A DNA stretch of 39,702 nt from NCBI GenBank assembly GCA_024711125.1, contig JANJTM010000075.1, positions 1-39,702 on the forward strand, in the 5' to 3' direction. Under the pieces are notes generated by a model. It did no database searches, was not told the origin of the DNA, and saw only the letters and a program-made list of their open reading frames with translations. Position 1 is the first letter of the stretch. The number at the start of each line of letters is the position of its first letter. A program made the translations under genes and the position numbers. This DNA is from Rhodothermales bacterium. Its GTDB lineage: Bacteria; Bacteroidota; Rhodothermia; Rhodothermales; UBA10348. Shown here piece after piece: positions 1 to 7,721 of the stretch.

Positions 1-1
1 G

Positions 2-1000
2 CCGCCCCCTCCACCCCCGCCCGCGCGCGAAGAGCCGGCGCGACCGCCGGTCCAGGAGCCTGTACGAACCGAGCCTCCGCCGGTACAGGCGCCCCGCTCC
101 ACCCTCCGCTCGATCGACGCGTCGGCACCTTCGTCCGCTACCGTCGAGGACCGGCTCTCGTTCTCGGTGACCGCTCGCGTTGACGGCCAGGCGGCCTCGC
201 CCACGGTCCGCTGGGTTTTCGGTGACGGTTCGACGGCCGAGGGCCGGTCCGTGACCCACGCCTATTCTTCGCCCGGGCGATTCGAGTGGTCGGTCGTCGT
301 GTCCCTCGGTGAGCAGCAACTCACCGAAGACGGCGTCGTCGACGTGAAAGCCCGGCCGCAACCCCCCGCCGCGCGCGTGGAGCCGCCCGTCGTCACTCCA
401 CCGGTTACGCCACCCCAGGGAGCGGCGCAACTCGACGTGCTGGAGGTCGCCCAGGCCCCCATCCGGCCCAAGGCGGGAGAGGAAATCGTGTTCACCCCGG
501 TGGTACGCGGAACGGCATATGCCTGCTCGTGGGAATTCGGGGACGGCGGCATGGCAGACGTGTGCGAAGCCCGCCACACGTACGCCGAGGCCGGACGATA
601 TACGTTCCGCCTGCGGGTTTCCTCCGGCGGCTCGACGGCGTCGTTCACGAAGGAGGTCAATGTCGAGACCAACCGCTGCACGGCGATCGATCGCCTCCAC
701 TCGGTCAACTTCTTCGTCAACTCGAGCGAACTCATTCCGGACATGCGCAACCTGCTGCGGGAGAACGTCGACCTCCTGATCGGATGCCCCGGGCAGGAAA
801 TCGCGATCGCGGGAGCGGCTACGCCGGACGAGCAGGACGCCGAACGGCTCGCCAACCAGCGTGCGCTGGCGGTGTACCAGTACTACCGGCTCATGGGCAT
901 TCCGTCGAACCGATTCGCCGCGGAGTTCGAGGTCAAGGTAGGCCGCGACGCCAACATCGAGACCTGGCAACAGCGCTACGCACGCACGACGCTTCGCTAG
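2..1000 (+). CDS. PKD-domain / OmpA-like envelope protein (5' partial)
   Basis: The frame is open from the left edge of the window, so the true start lies outside it; the first in-frame GTG, at 167, sits in the middle of a PKD strand and is not a credible start. The visible part opens with a proline-rich linker, followed by two PKD-type beta-sandwich domains (signatures WVFGDG and WEFGDG, each followed by HxY and a GxF/GxY strand). It ends with about 105 residues resembling the OmpA peptidoglycan-binding fold, with a conserved NFFVNSSEL-type strand and an RANQRA-like helix (LANQRALAVYQYY). The likely role is anchoring in the periplasm or at the cell surface of a Gram-negative cell. The stop codon shares a CTAG with the stop of the convergent gene. 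The OmpA assignment is moderate because the domain is divergent. Confidence 0.75.
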   Translation, partial: PPPPPPPAREEPARPPVQEPVRTEPPPVQAPRSTLRSIDASAPSSATVEDRLSFSVTARVDGQAASPTVRWVFGDGSTAEGRSVTHAYSSPGRFEWSVVVSLGEQQLTEDGVVDVKARPQPPAARVEPPVVTPPVTPPQGAAQLDVLEVAQAPIRPKAGEEIVFTPVVRGTAYACSWEFGDGGMADVCEARHTYAEAGRYTFRLRVSSGGSTASFTKEVNVETNRCTAIDRLHSVNFFVNSSELIPDMRNLLRENVDLLIGCPGQEIAIAGAATPDEQDAERLANQRALAVYQYYRLMGIPSNRFAAEFEVKVGRDANIETWQQRYARTTLR

Positions 1001-2061
1001 AAGCCGGAATCCAGCCGGACCGGCTCGTCGATCCGGGCCGGCGGACCCTCCAGCGCCCGGGCTACCAGTGCCCTGAGCGCGGGCACCGACGCCCGGGCCT
1101 CGGGAAATTCCTGGTCGAATCGCTCGAACGTACCGGCCTCGGATCGGCTCAACGCGAAGCGGAAGACATAGTCTCCCCGGGTGGCCAGCCAAGCATCGTT
1201 GCGTCCGAAGCGCACGTCGTTCCAGTGGATTCGGCCCTGCTCATCCGCCTCCAGGGCCTCCCACCCTTTCGAGAACCACGCCAGCCGGGCCACGGCCCGG
1301 TCCCTCTCGTGGCCTTCGAGCAGGTATGACCGCTTGGGGACGGGGATGAAACGGTCTGTCGGCCTCCCATCCAGCAGGCCCTGAAGCCCCACCCAGAGCG
1401 TGTCGCGGGCTTCGGCCACCCCCATCCAGAGAATGGAATTCAGGGGGGTCGGGTTCGTCATGATGTGCTCGGCCCGGATGCCCCGCGCGTCGAGCGCCGC
1501 GCGAAAGTCCCTTTCGACCCATGCCTTGGCGACAAGCGTCCAGGCGAGATACGTGCCCGACAGGGCGAGGCCTACGGCATTCGCGCGGCCGCGCGCCACC
1601 CCCTTGCGTCCACGGAGCACCGACAGGAGCGCGCCGACCGCGAGGGGTGCGGTATACAGCGGATCGATGATGAAGATCGAGTCGAACGAAACCGGGTAGT
1701 CAGAGAACGGCCAGAATACCTGCGTACCGTACACGGTGAAGCTGTCGAGCGCCAGGTGCGTGAACAGGGCAAGGAACGCCAGCAGCGACCAGCCGCCCGT
1801 CGTGGCGCCGCGGGTCCGGTGCAGCCGAGCCAGCAGGGAACCGACGACCGGGGCCATGACCACCGAGAAGACGATGCTGTGCGAAAACCCGCGGTGCACG
1901 GCGATTTCCGAGACCGGATCCAGGAACGGATAGAGCAGCACGTCCAGGTCGGGGAGCGTACCGAGGACCGCTCCCCACGCCGGAGCGACGTTTCCGACCC
2001 GGCGCCCGAGAGCGGCCTCTCCTACGGCGGCACCGAGCGCGATCTGGGTGAGTGAGTCCAT
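997..2061 (-). CDS. YdjM-family membrane-bound metal-dependent hydrolase
   Basis: The 354-residue protein begins MDSLTQIALGAAVGEA and has the motif set of the YdjM/DUF457 family of predicted inner-membrane metal-dependent hydrolases. Seen here are PDLDVLLYP near residue 38 and HRGFSHS near residue 57, which supply the Asp/His ligands of a putative metal site, and HLALDSFTVYGTQ near residue 104. Several hydrophobic segments fill the N-terminal half (about residues 60-170); the C-terminal 180 residues are soluble-looking and charged. The substrate of this family is not established. The gene is convergent with the PKD/OmpA-like gene, overlapping it by 4 bases, and divergent from the metal-efflux operon. 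The ATG at 2061 is the only start that keeps the conserved N-terminus. Confidence 0.85.
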   Translation of the reverse strand: MDSLTQIALGAAVGEAALGRRVGNVAPAWGAVLGTLPDLDVLLYPFLDPVSEIAVHRGFSHSIVFSVVMAPVVGSLLARLHRTRGATTGGWSLLAFLALFTHLALDSFTVYGTQVFWPFSDYPVSFDSIFIIDPLYTAPLAVGALLSVLRGRKGVARGRANAVGLALSGTYLAWTLVAKAWVERDFRAALDARGIRAEHIMTNPTPLNSILWMGVAEARDTLWVGLQGLLDGRPTDRFIPVPKRSYLLEGHERDRAVARLAWFSKGWEALEADEQGRIHWNDVRFGRNDAWLATRGDYVFRFALSRSEAGTFERFDQEFPEARASVPALRALVARALEGPPARIDEPVRLDSGF

Positions 2062-2124
2062 GGCAGTAAGGATTCGGTGCCGGGTCCCGGGAATCTACCC
2101 TACACGGATCCTGCCATTCCCCGC

Positions 2125-2153
2125 TTGCCGACCGATTGAAGGACCGGTATCTA
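2125..2153 (+). promoter_or_regulatory. Candidate sigma-70-type promoter of the metal-efflux operon
   Basis: A TTGCCG hexamer (2125-2130) is followed by a 17-base spacer and TATCTA (2148-2153), giving good -35/-10 boxes with ideal spacing. Transcription would begin near 2160, about 18 bases before the adaptor-gene ATG. The spacing is standard rather than the 19-20 bases of MerR-controlled metal promoters, and only a 4-bp ACCG/CGGT dyad lies in the spacer, so MerR-type control is not indicated. Confidence 0.5.
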
Positions 2154-2177
2154 CGTGGCGGTCATCCGGACTCCGTC

Positions 2178-3353
2178 ATGCTTCGACTTCCTTCCCTCGC
2201 AGGCGTTACGGCCTGCGCCCTCCTGTGGTCCGCGTCCTGCACCGGGGGGACGCCGGGCTCCTCCGCTCCGGAGGCCGAACCGAGGCCGTCCCCGGAACCA
2301 GGCATCGTCCGCCTCGACCCCTCGACCGCCGACAGTCTCGCCGTCCGCGTCCTGACCGTCGCGTACGGTGAGGGCACCTACGAGATCGCGATTCCCGGCG
2401 AGGTGTTGCCCGCCCCGGAGAACTTCGCGATCGTGTCGGCGCCCACGGGAGGACGCATCGCAGCCATCGCGGCGCACGAGGGCGAGTACGTGCGGCGCGG
2501 CCAGATCGTGCTGCAGCTCGAGAGCGCCGAATTCGCCGACATGGCGGCGTCGTATCTCGAGGCACGCGCAGACGTGGCCTTCTACCGCAGCCAGGCAGAG
2601 CGCGCCGCCTCCCTCGTGGAGCAGCAGGTCAGCCCCGAATCGGCCCTCGAGAAGGCGCAGGCCGAACTGTCCCGCGCCGAGGCCCGGGTCAGCGCCGCGT
2701 ACGCGCGGTTGCGCGCCCTCGATGTCACCGACGAGCAGATCGAGGCCTGGCAGACCACGACGCGTGAACGCCCGCTCCTGCCCGTATACGCGCCCATTTC
2801 CGGCTTCATCGACCGGCACGAAGTGGATCTGGGCACGTCGGTCAACGCATACCAGGAAATGCTGTCCATCGTTGACCCCTCGCGTGTGCTCGTGCGCGGC
2901 TTCCTCTCTCCGGACGACGCAACCGCCGCCCGCCCGGGCACCCCGGTCACGATCGAACAGCGGGTAGGCTCGGCCCGCTCCACCGCCGCCCGCATCACGA
3001 CGGTACAGCCCGCGCTCGACGAGGCCAACCGGTCCCTCGTCGTGAACATCCTCACTCCGGCGACCGAGGGCTGGCCCGTACCTGGCCAGGCCGTTCGCCT
3101 CCGCATAGAAGCACGCGCCGAACAGGGATCCATCCGGATTCCGACCGATGCGCTGGTGTACGACGCCGACCGTCCGAGCGTCTTCGTGGAATCGGAGCCG
3201 GGATCCTGGATGCTGCGGGCGATCGAGATCGGGCGCATGACCGAGAGCGAGGTCTTCGTGTTGTCGGGCCTGGCGGCCGGCGATCGCGTGGCGACGAGCC
3301 AGGTGTTCGCGCTCAAGGCCCTGCTCCGCGTCGCCGAGTACGGGGAGGAGTAG
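2178..3353 (+). CDS. czcB: RND efflux periplasmic adaptor (CzcB/CusB-type lipoprotein)
   Basis: Membrane-fusion subunit that links the inner-membrane pump encoded next to the outer-membrane factor of a tripartite heavy-metal efflux system. The 391-residue product starts with a lipoprotein signal (MLRLPSLAGVTACALLWSASC, lipid-attachment Cys21), which decides the ATG at 2178 over an in-frame TTG at 2136. A biotinyl-lipoyl-like segment (SAPTGGRIAAI, EGEYVRRGQ) is followed by a coiled-coil hairpin (about residues 95-160, rich in Ala, Glu and Arg). The second lipoyl half contains PLLPVYAPISGFIDR, and beta-barrel and membrane-proximal domains follow. No His-rich metal-binding tail is visible. The gene ends in GGGGAGGAG, the ribosome-binding site of the pump gene, and is first in the operon. 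CusB-type naming is possible, but the pump motif favours the divalent-cation branch. Confidence 0.92.
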   Translation: MLRLPSLAGVTACALLWSASCTGGTPGSSAPEAEPRPSPEPGIVRLDPSTADSLAVRVLTVAYGEGTYEIAIPGEVLPAPENFAIVSAPTGGRIAAIAAHEGEYVRRGQIVLQLESAEFADMAASYLEARADVAFYRSQAERAASLVEQQVSPESALEKAQAELSRAEARVSAAYARLRALDVTDEQIEAWQTTTRERPLLPVYAPISGFIDRHEVDLGTSVNAYQEMLSIVDPSRVLVRGFLSPDDATAARPGTPVTIEQRVGSARSTAARITTVQPALDEANRSLVVNILTPATEGWPVPGQAVRLRIEARAEQGSIRIPTDALVYDADRPSVFVESEPGSWMLRAIEIGRMTESEVFVLSGLAAGDRVATSQVFALKALLRVAEYGEE

Positions 3354-3357
3354 GTCC

Positions 3358-6300
3358 ATGCTGCACCGGATCATCGACTTCTCCACCCGGCAGCGGTTCG
3401 TCGCGCTGTCCCTGGTGCTGCTGATGGCGGCGGGCGGCGTCGCCTCGCTCTTCCAGCTTCCGATAAACTCGCTGCCCGATGTCACGCCGGTCCAGGTGCT
3501 CGTCATCACGAAAGCCGGCCGCTACTCGCCTTACGACGTCGAGCGGCTCGTGAGTTTCCCGATCGAGACGGCCATGAACGGACTTCCCGAAGTCTCGGAA
3601 GTCCGTTCGATATCGCAGTTCGGCCTGTCTGCCGTGACCGTCGAATTCGAGGAATCGACCGACATCTATTTCGCACGCCAGCTCGTCGGGGCGCGGGTTC
3701 AGGCCGTGGCGGGCGATCTGCCCGAAGGCGTGGACGTTCCCCAGCTGGGTCCGATCTCGACGGCGCTGGGCGAGATCTACCAGTACGTCGTGCACTCCGA
3801 GACCCACAGCCTCGACGAACTGCGCGAGATCCAGGACTGGCTGGTCGGTCCACAGCTCAAGACCGTGCGGGGCGTGACCGAAATCACCGCGTTCGGCGGC
3901 CATGTGCGGCAGTACGAGGTGGTCGTGACTCCCGGCAAACTGCGTGCGCTCGGCATCGGTCTCCGCGACGTCATCGACGCGATCGCCGCGAACAACTCGG
4001 TTTCGGGCGGAAACTACCTCGAACACAACCGCGAGCAATACATCATCCGCGGCTTCGGCCTCATCGCGGGGGCGTCGGACATCGAGCAAATCGTCGTCGC
4101 CCAGGTGGGTTCGAGGCCGGTGTTCGTTCGGGACGTCGGAGAGGTTCGCGCGGGACGGCAGTTGCGCCAGGGAGCCGTGACCAAGGACGGTCACGGCGAG
4201 GTCGTGACGGGTATCGTCATGATGCTGCGGGGCGGCAACGGCCGCCAGGTGATCCAGGACGTCGAGGCGCGCATCGAGGAGATCAACCGGGGGCTCCCGG
4301 AAGGCGTTTCCATCCGCAAGTTCTACGACCAGTCGGATCTCGTCGACCGGACCACGTCGACCATCGAGACCAACCTGCTCGAGGGCGGGTTTTTCGTCAT
4401 TGCCGTACTTCTGCTGATGCTCGGCGAGATCGCGGGCGCGCTCATCGTTGCCTCGGTCATCCCGTTTTCGATGCTGTTCGCCTTCATCGGCATGCGCGAG
4501 TTCGGCCTCGCGGCCAACCTGATGAGCCTCGGCGCCATCGACTTCGGCATGGTCGTCGATGGATCGGTGGTGATGGTCGAGAACATGGTGCACCGCCTGC
4601 ACGAGTCGCACGGGAAGCGCAGTCCGGTGGACGTCATTCGGGAATCGGCCCACGAGGTCGCGCGCCCCATCTTCTTCGGCGTGCTGATCATCCTCATGGT
4701 CTACGTGCCCATCGCGACCTTCAGCGGCACGGAGGGCATCCTTTTCCGCCCGATGGCCATCACGGTGGCGACTGCCGTGTTCGGTTCGCTGCTTCTCGCC
4801 CTCGTCTACGTGCCGGCGCTCGCGACGATCGTGTTCCGACGCGGCATCCGCATGCGGCGAAACTACCTGATGGAGTGGATGCAGCCGCGGTATCGGGGCT
4901 TCCTGCAGAACAACCTGGACCGGACCGGGCGCACGGCACTCATCGCGGTCGGCCTCTTCGTCGCTTCCCTCGCTGTCGTTCCGTTCCTGGGTACCGAATT
5001 CCTGCCCGAACTGGACGAGGGCTCGATCCTCGTCGAACAGGTGCGCATGCCCAGCGTGACGCTTGACGAGTCGGTGGAGAACGCCGACCGGTTCGCGGCG
5101 CAGGTCATGGCGAAGATCCCGGAGGTGCAGTCGGTAGTGCCGAAAACCGGCCGCTCCGACCTCGCCAACGACTGGATGGGCGTACACCAGACGGACGTCT
5201 GGGTGATCCTCAAACCGAGGGAACACTGGCGCCCCGGCATCGAAAAGCCGGATCTGATCGAGGAGATGCGTCCGCTGCTGACCCACGAACCGGGCCTAGT
5301 GTACAATTTCACGCAGCCCATCGCGATGCGGGTCGATGAACTCACGAGCGGCGTGAAGTCTGACCTCGCGGTCAAGATCTTCGGCGAGGACCTCGAGACG
5401 CTGGAGGCGATCGGAAACCGTATTGCGGCCGTACTTCCGGACCTGCCCGGTACCGACAACTTCTTCGTCGAGCGAACGACCGGACAGCCGTATCTCAACG
5501 TCACGATCGACCGGGACGCCGTCGCGTCGTTCGGACTGAACGTCGAGGACGTGCAACAGGTCATCGAGGCCGGCATCGGCGGCCTGCCGGTCAGCGAGGT
5601 GTTCGAAGGGCAGCGAAGGTTCGACATCGTCGTCCGCTATCCGGAGGACGTGCGGGACCGGCTCGGGGTCATCGGCGACGTGCCCGTGCACCTCCCGAAC
5701 GGGGATTTCATTCCGCTCAGCCGGGTAGCCGACATCCGTGCCGAAGAAGGCCCGCGGGAAATCGCCCGCGAAAACGGGTGGAGACGCGTGGTCGTGGGCA
5801 TCAACCTGCGCGACATCGACATCGGTTCGTACGTCGCCGCGCTCCAGGCCTCGATCGACGAACGGGTGGACATCCCGCCGGGCAACTTCATCGCCTACGG
5901 AGGCTCGTTCGAAGACCAGCAGCGAGCGATGACCCATCTCATGATCGTAGTGCCCCTGGCGCTCTTCATCATTCTCGGACTGCTGTACCTGATGTTCGGC
6001 GAGATGCGGTACGCCTGGATGATCTTCCTGAACCTGCCGTTCGCGCTGTCGGGCGGCATTTTCCTCCTGTTCGTGAGGGGTCTCTACCTGTCGGTGTCGG
6101 CGTCGATCGGGTTCGTCGCACTGTTCGGCGTCGCGGTGCTGAACGGTGTCGTGCTGGTCGCGCACCTGAACGGATTGCGGTCGCAGGGGCGCCCGCTGCG
6201 GGAGGCGGTCATCGACGGAAGCGTGGACCGGCTGCGCCCGGTACTGATGACGGCGCTCGTGGCCAGCCTCGGTTTCGTGCCGATGGCGTTCAACGTCGGC

Positions 6301-6447
6301 CCGGGCAGCGAAGTGCAGCGGCCGCTCGCGACCGTCGTGATCGGCGGGCTCATCACGGCGACCGTCCTGACGCTGCGGGTGCTTCCGACGATCTACTACT
6401 GGTTCGAGAAACGCCGCGAATCCCGTCGGCAGGAGGTGGCGCCATGA
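3358..6447 (+). CDS. czcA: CzcA-type heavy-metal RND efflux pump
   Basis: Inner-membrane proton-driven pump that exports metal cations from the periplasm or cytoplasm through the tripartite complex. The length of 1029 residues is normal for the HME-RND family. A first TM helix follows the short N-terminus (LVLLMAAGGVASLFQLPINSLPDVTPVQV). The proton-relay helix reads GAIDFGMVVDGSVVMVEN (about residues 392-409) with Asp395, Asp401 and Glu408. This DFG...DG...EN pattern is the one known from divalent-cation pumps (Zn, Co, Cd, Ni) rather than the Cu/Ag CusA branch. Two large periplasmic loops and a second TM bundle (from about residue 860) complete the usual pseudo-repeat. A strong Shine-Dalgarno sequence overlaps the end of the adaptor gene, and the stop overlaps the next start (ATGA). 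The exact metal cannot be read from sequence. Confidence 0.95.
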   Translation: MLHRIIDFSTRQRFVALSLVLLMAAGGVASLFQLPINSLPDVTPVQVLVITKAGRYSPYDVERLVSFPIETAMNGLPEVSEVRSISQFGLSAVTVEFEESTDIYFARQLVGARVQAVAGDLPEGVDVPQLGPISTALGEIYQYVVHSETHSLDELREIQDWLVGPQLKTVRGVTEITAFGGHVRQYEVVVTPGKLRALGIGLRDVIDAIAANNSVSGGNYLEHNREQYIIRGFGLIAGASDIEQIVVAQVGSRPVFVRDVGEVRAGRQLRQGAVTKDGHGEVVTGIVMMLRGGNGRQVIQDVEARIEEINRGLPEGVSIRKFYDQSDLVDRTTSTIETNLLEGGFFVIAVLLLMLGEIAGALIVASVIPFSMLFAFIGMREFGLAANLMSLGAIDFGMVVDGSVVMVENMVHRLHESHGKRSPVDVIRESAHEVARPIFFGVLIILMVYVPIATFSGTEGILFRPMAITVATAVFGSLLLALVYVPALATIVFRRGIRMRRNYLMEWMQPRYRGFLQNNLDRTGRTALIAVGLFVASLAVVPFLGTEFLPELDEGSILVEQVRMPSVTLDESVENADRFAAQVMAKIPEVQSVVPKTGRSDLANDWMGVHQTDVWVILKPREHWRPGIEKPDLIEEMRPLLTHEPGLVYNFTQPIAMRVDELTSGVKSDLAVKIFGEDLETLEAIGNRIAAVLPDLPGTDNFFVERTTGQPYLNVTIDRDAVASFGLNVEDVQQVIEAGIGGLPVSEVFEGQRRFDIVVRYPEDVRDRLGVIGDVPVHLPNGDFIPLSRVADIRAEEGPREIARENGWRRVVVGINLRDIDIGSYVAALQASIDERVDIPPGNFIAYGGSFEDQQRAMTHLMIVVPLALFIILGLLYLMFGEMRYAWMIFLNLPFALSGGIFLLFVRGLYLSVSASIGFVALFGVAVLNGVVLVAHLNGLRSQGRPLREAVIDGSVDRLRPVLMTALVASLGFVPMAFNVGPGSEVQRPLATVVIGGLITATVLTLRVLPTIYYWFEKRRESRRQEVAP

Positions 6448-7709
6448 CCCGGCCCGTGCGATTCGCCCCCGTGGCAGCCGCGTTGGCGGCGGTGGCCTGT
6501 TTCGCGGTTCCGCCAAGCGCCCATGCGCAATTCCAGGACATCGACCTGCGCGGAGCCGTGGACGTGGCCCTGGCCACGCGGCCCGAGATGCTGGCCGCCG
6601 GAGCGCGCATAGACGCCGCACGGGCTCGCCGATGGACCGACCTGGGCGTGCCGGGACCCTCCGTTTCGTATGCCCGCGAAGGCATCGGCTCTGACCCCGG
6701 GTTCACGGAGCAGCGCGTGGTCCTGTCGCAGGAGATCCCCATGCCGCTGGGCGTGTCGGCGCGGTCGAGGGCCCTCGCGGCGGGCGTGGAGGCCGCCGTC
6801 ATAGAGCGGGAGCTGCTGGCGGCGCAGATCACCGAGGCGGTCAAGACGGCGTACCTCGACGTACTGCACTCGCGGGCCACCCTGGCGCTCCGGGGACGGG
6901 CCGTCGAACTGTCGGCTGCGCTCCTGCGCGCCGTGCGCACGCGCATCGAGGCCGGCGAGGCGGCCGAACTGGACCTTCTCAAGGCCCAGCTGCAGGACGC
7001 CGAGGCCCGAGACCTGCTGGATCTGGCCGAACGCGCGTACCATTTCGCCCGGTACGGGCTCTTCCGATCGATGGGGCTTCCGCCGGACGACCAGCGGTAC
7101 TCCGTCGTATTCGTCGACTCCCTGTCGTTCGTGGACGTTCCGGTGGACCAGGAGTCCGTGCTTGCCGATCTCGGGAAACAACCGGAAGTACGTCTCGCCG
7201 ACGCGCACGCCCGAGTCCTCGGACACGAGGCCCGGGCCGCGAGGTTTGCCTCGTGGCCGAGCCTTTTCGTGTCGTTGTGGCCCCAGGACTTTGGAGAGGG
7301 ATACCGGGACCGGGCTTTCGAGGCGGGCCTCCGCGTGCCGATCACGGACTGGCTCGGAGGAGGAGCGGGCGCGAAGCGCGCCGACGCCGAGCGCCGGGCG
7401 GGCGAGCAGGAACGGGAATCGGTCCTGCTGGAACTGAAGAAGGACGTCGAGCAGCGGTGGCACAGCTACGACATCAGCCGCCGGACCATCCAGCGGTACC
7501 AGCAGTCGCTGCGCGGAAAAGCCGACGACCTCGTGCGCCTCACCCGCGAAGGCTACCTGCTCGGTGAGTTCGACCTCCTCGCCCTGCTCGACGCCCAGCG
7601 CACGTTCGTGGCCAGCGAGGTGCGCTACCTCGACGCGCTTCGCGCCTACCACCTGGACCTGATCCGTCTCGAGCGGTACGCGGGTCGGGAACTGGAGCGC
7701 TTCGAATGA
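6444..7709 (+). CDS. czcC: TolC/CzcC-type outer-membrane efflux factor
   Basis: Outer-membrane channel of the metal-efflux complex. The 421-residue protein has a cleavable Sec signal ending AHAQ at about residue 29. Two TolC-like repeats of long amphipathic helices follow, with EAVKTAYLDVLHSRATLAL and EAGEAAELDLLKAQLQDAEA as recognisable helical motifs, and GEFDLLALLDAQRTFVASEVRYLDALRAYHLDLIRLER near the end matches the conserved C-terminal repeat. The length matches CzcC. The start at 6444 has a near-perfect AGGAGG ribosome-binding site seven bases upstream and overlaps the pump stop by four bases, so translation is probably coupled. A frame extends upstream inside the pump gene but is only a shadow. 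It converges with the DUF5686 gene 12 bases away. Confidence 0.92.
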   Translation: MTRPVRFAPVAAALAAVACFAVPPSAHAQFQDIDLRGAVDVALATRPEMLAAGARIDAARARRWTDLGVPGPSVSYAREGIGSDPGFTEQRVVLSQEIPMPLGVSARSRALAAGVEAAVIERELLAAQITEAVKTAYLDVLHSRATLALRGRAVELSAALLRAVRTRIEAGEAAELDLLKAQLQDAEARDLLDLAERAYHFARYGLFRSMGLPPDDQRYSVVFVDSLSFVDVPVDQESVLADLGKQPEVRLADAHARVLGHEARAARFASWPSLFVSLWPQDFGEGYRDRAFEAGLRVPITDWLGGGAGAKRADAERRAGEQERESVLLELKKDVEQRWHSYDISRRTIQRYQQSLRGKADDLVRLTREGYLLGEFDLLALLDAQRTFVASEVRYLDALRAYHLDLIRLERYAGRELERFE

Positions 7710-7721
7710 GACCTGCCGGGC

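Noticed and set aside
2131-2148. MerR/CueR-type operator in the metal-efflux promoter
   Set aside because: The spacer is 17 bases instead of 19-20 and only 4-bp arms are present; no MerR-type gene is nearby.
3313-5286. 657-residue open frame on the minus strand, antisense to the metal pump
   Set aside because: It is rich in His, Asp and Arg as expected from reading a GC-rich gene backwards, has no domain, and the plus-strand pump is certain.
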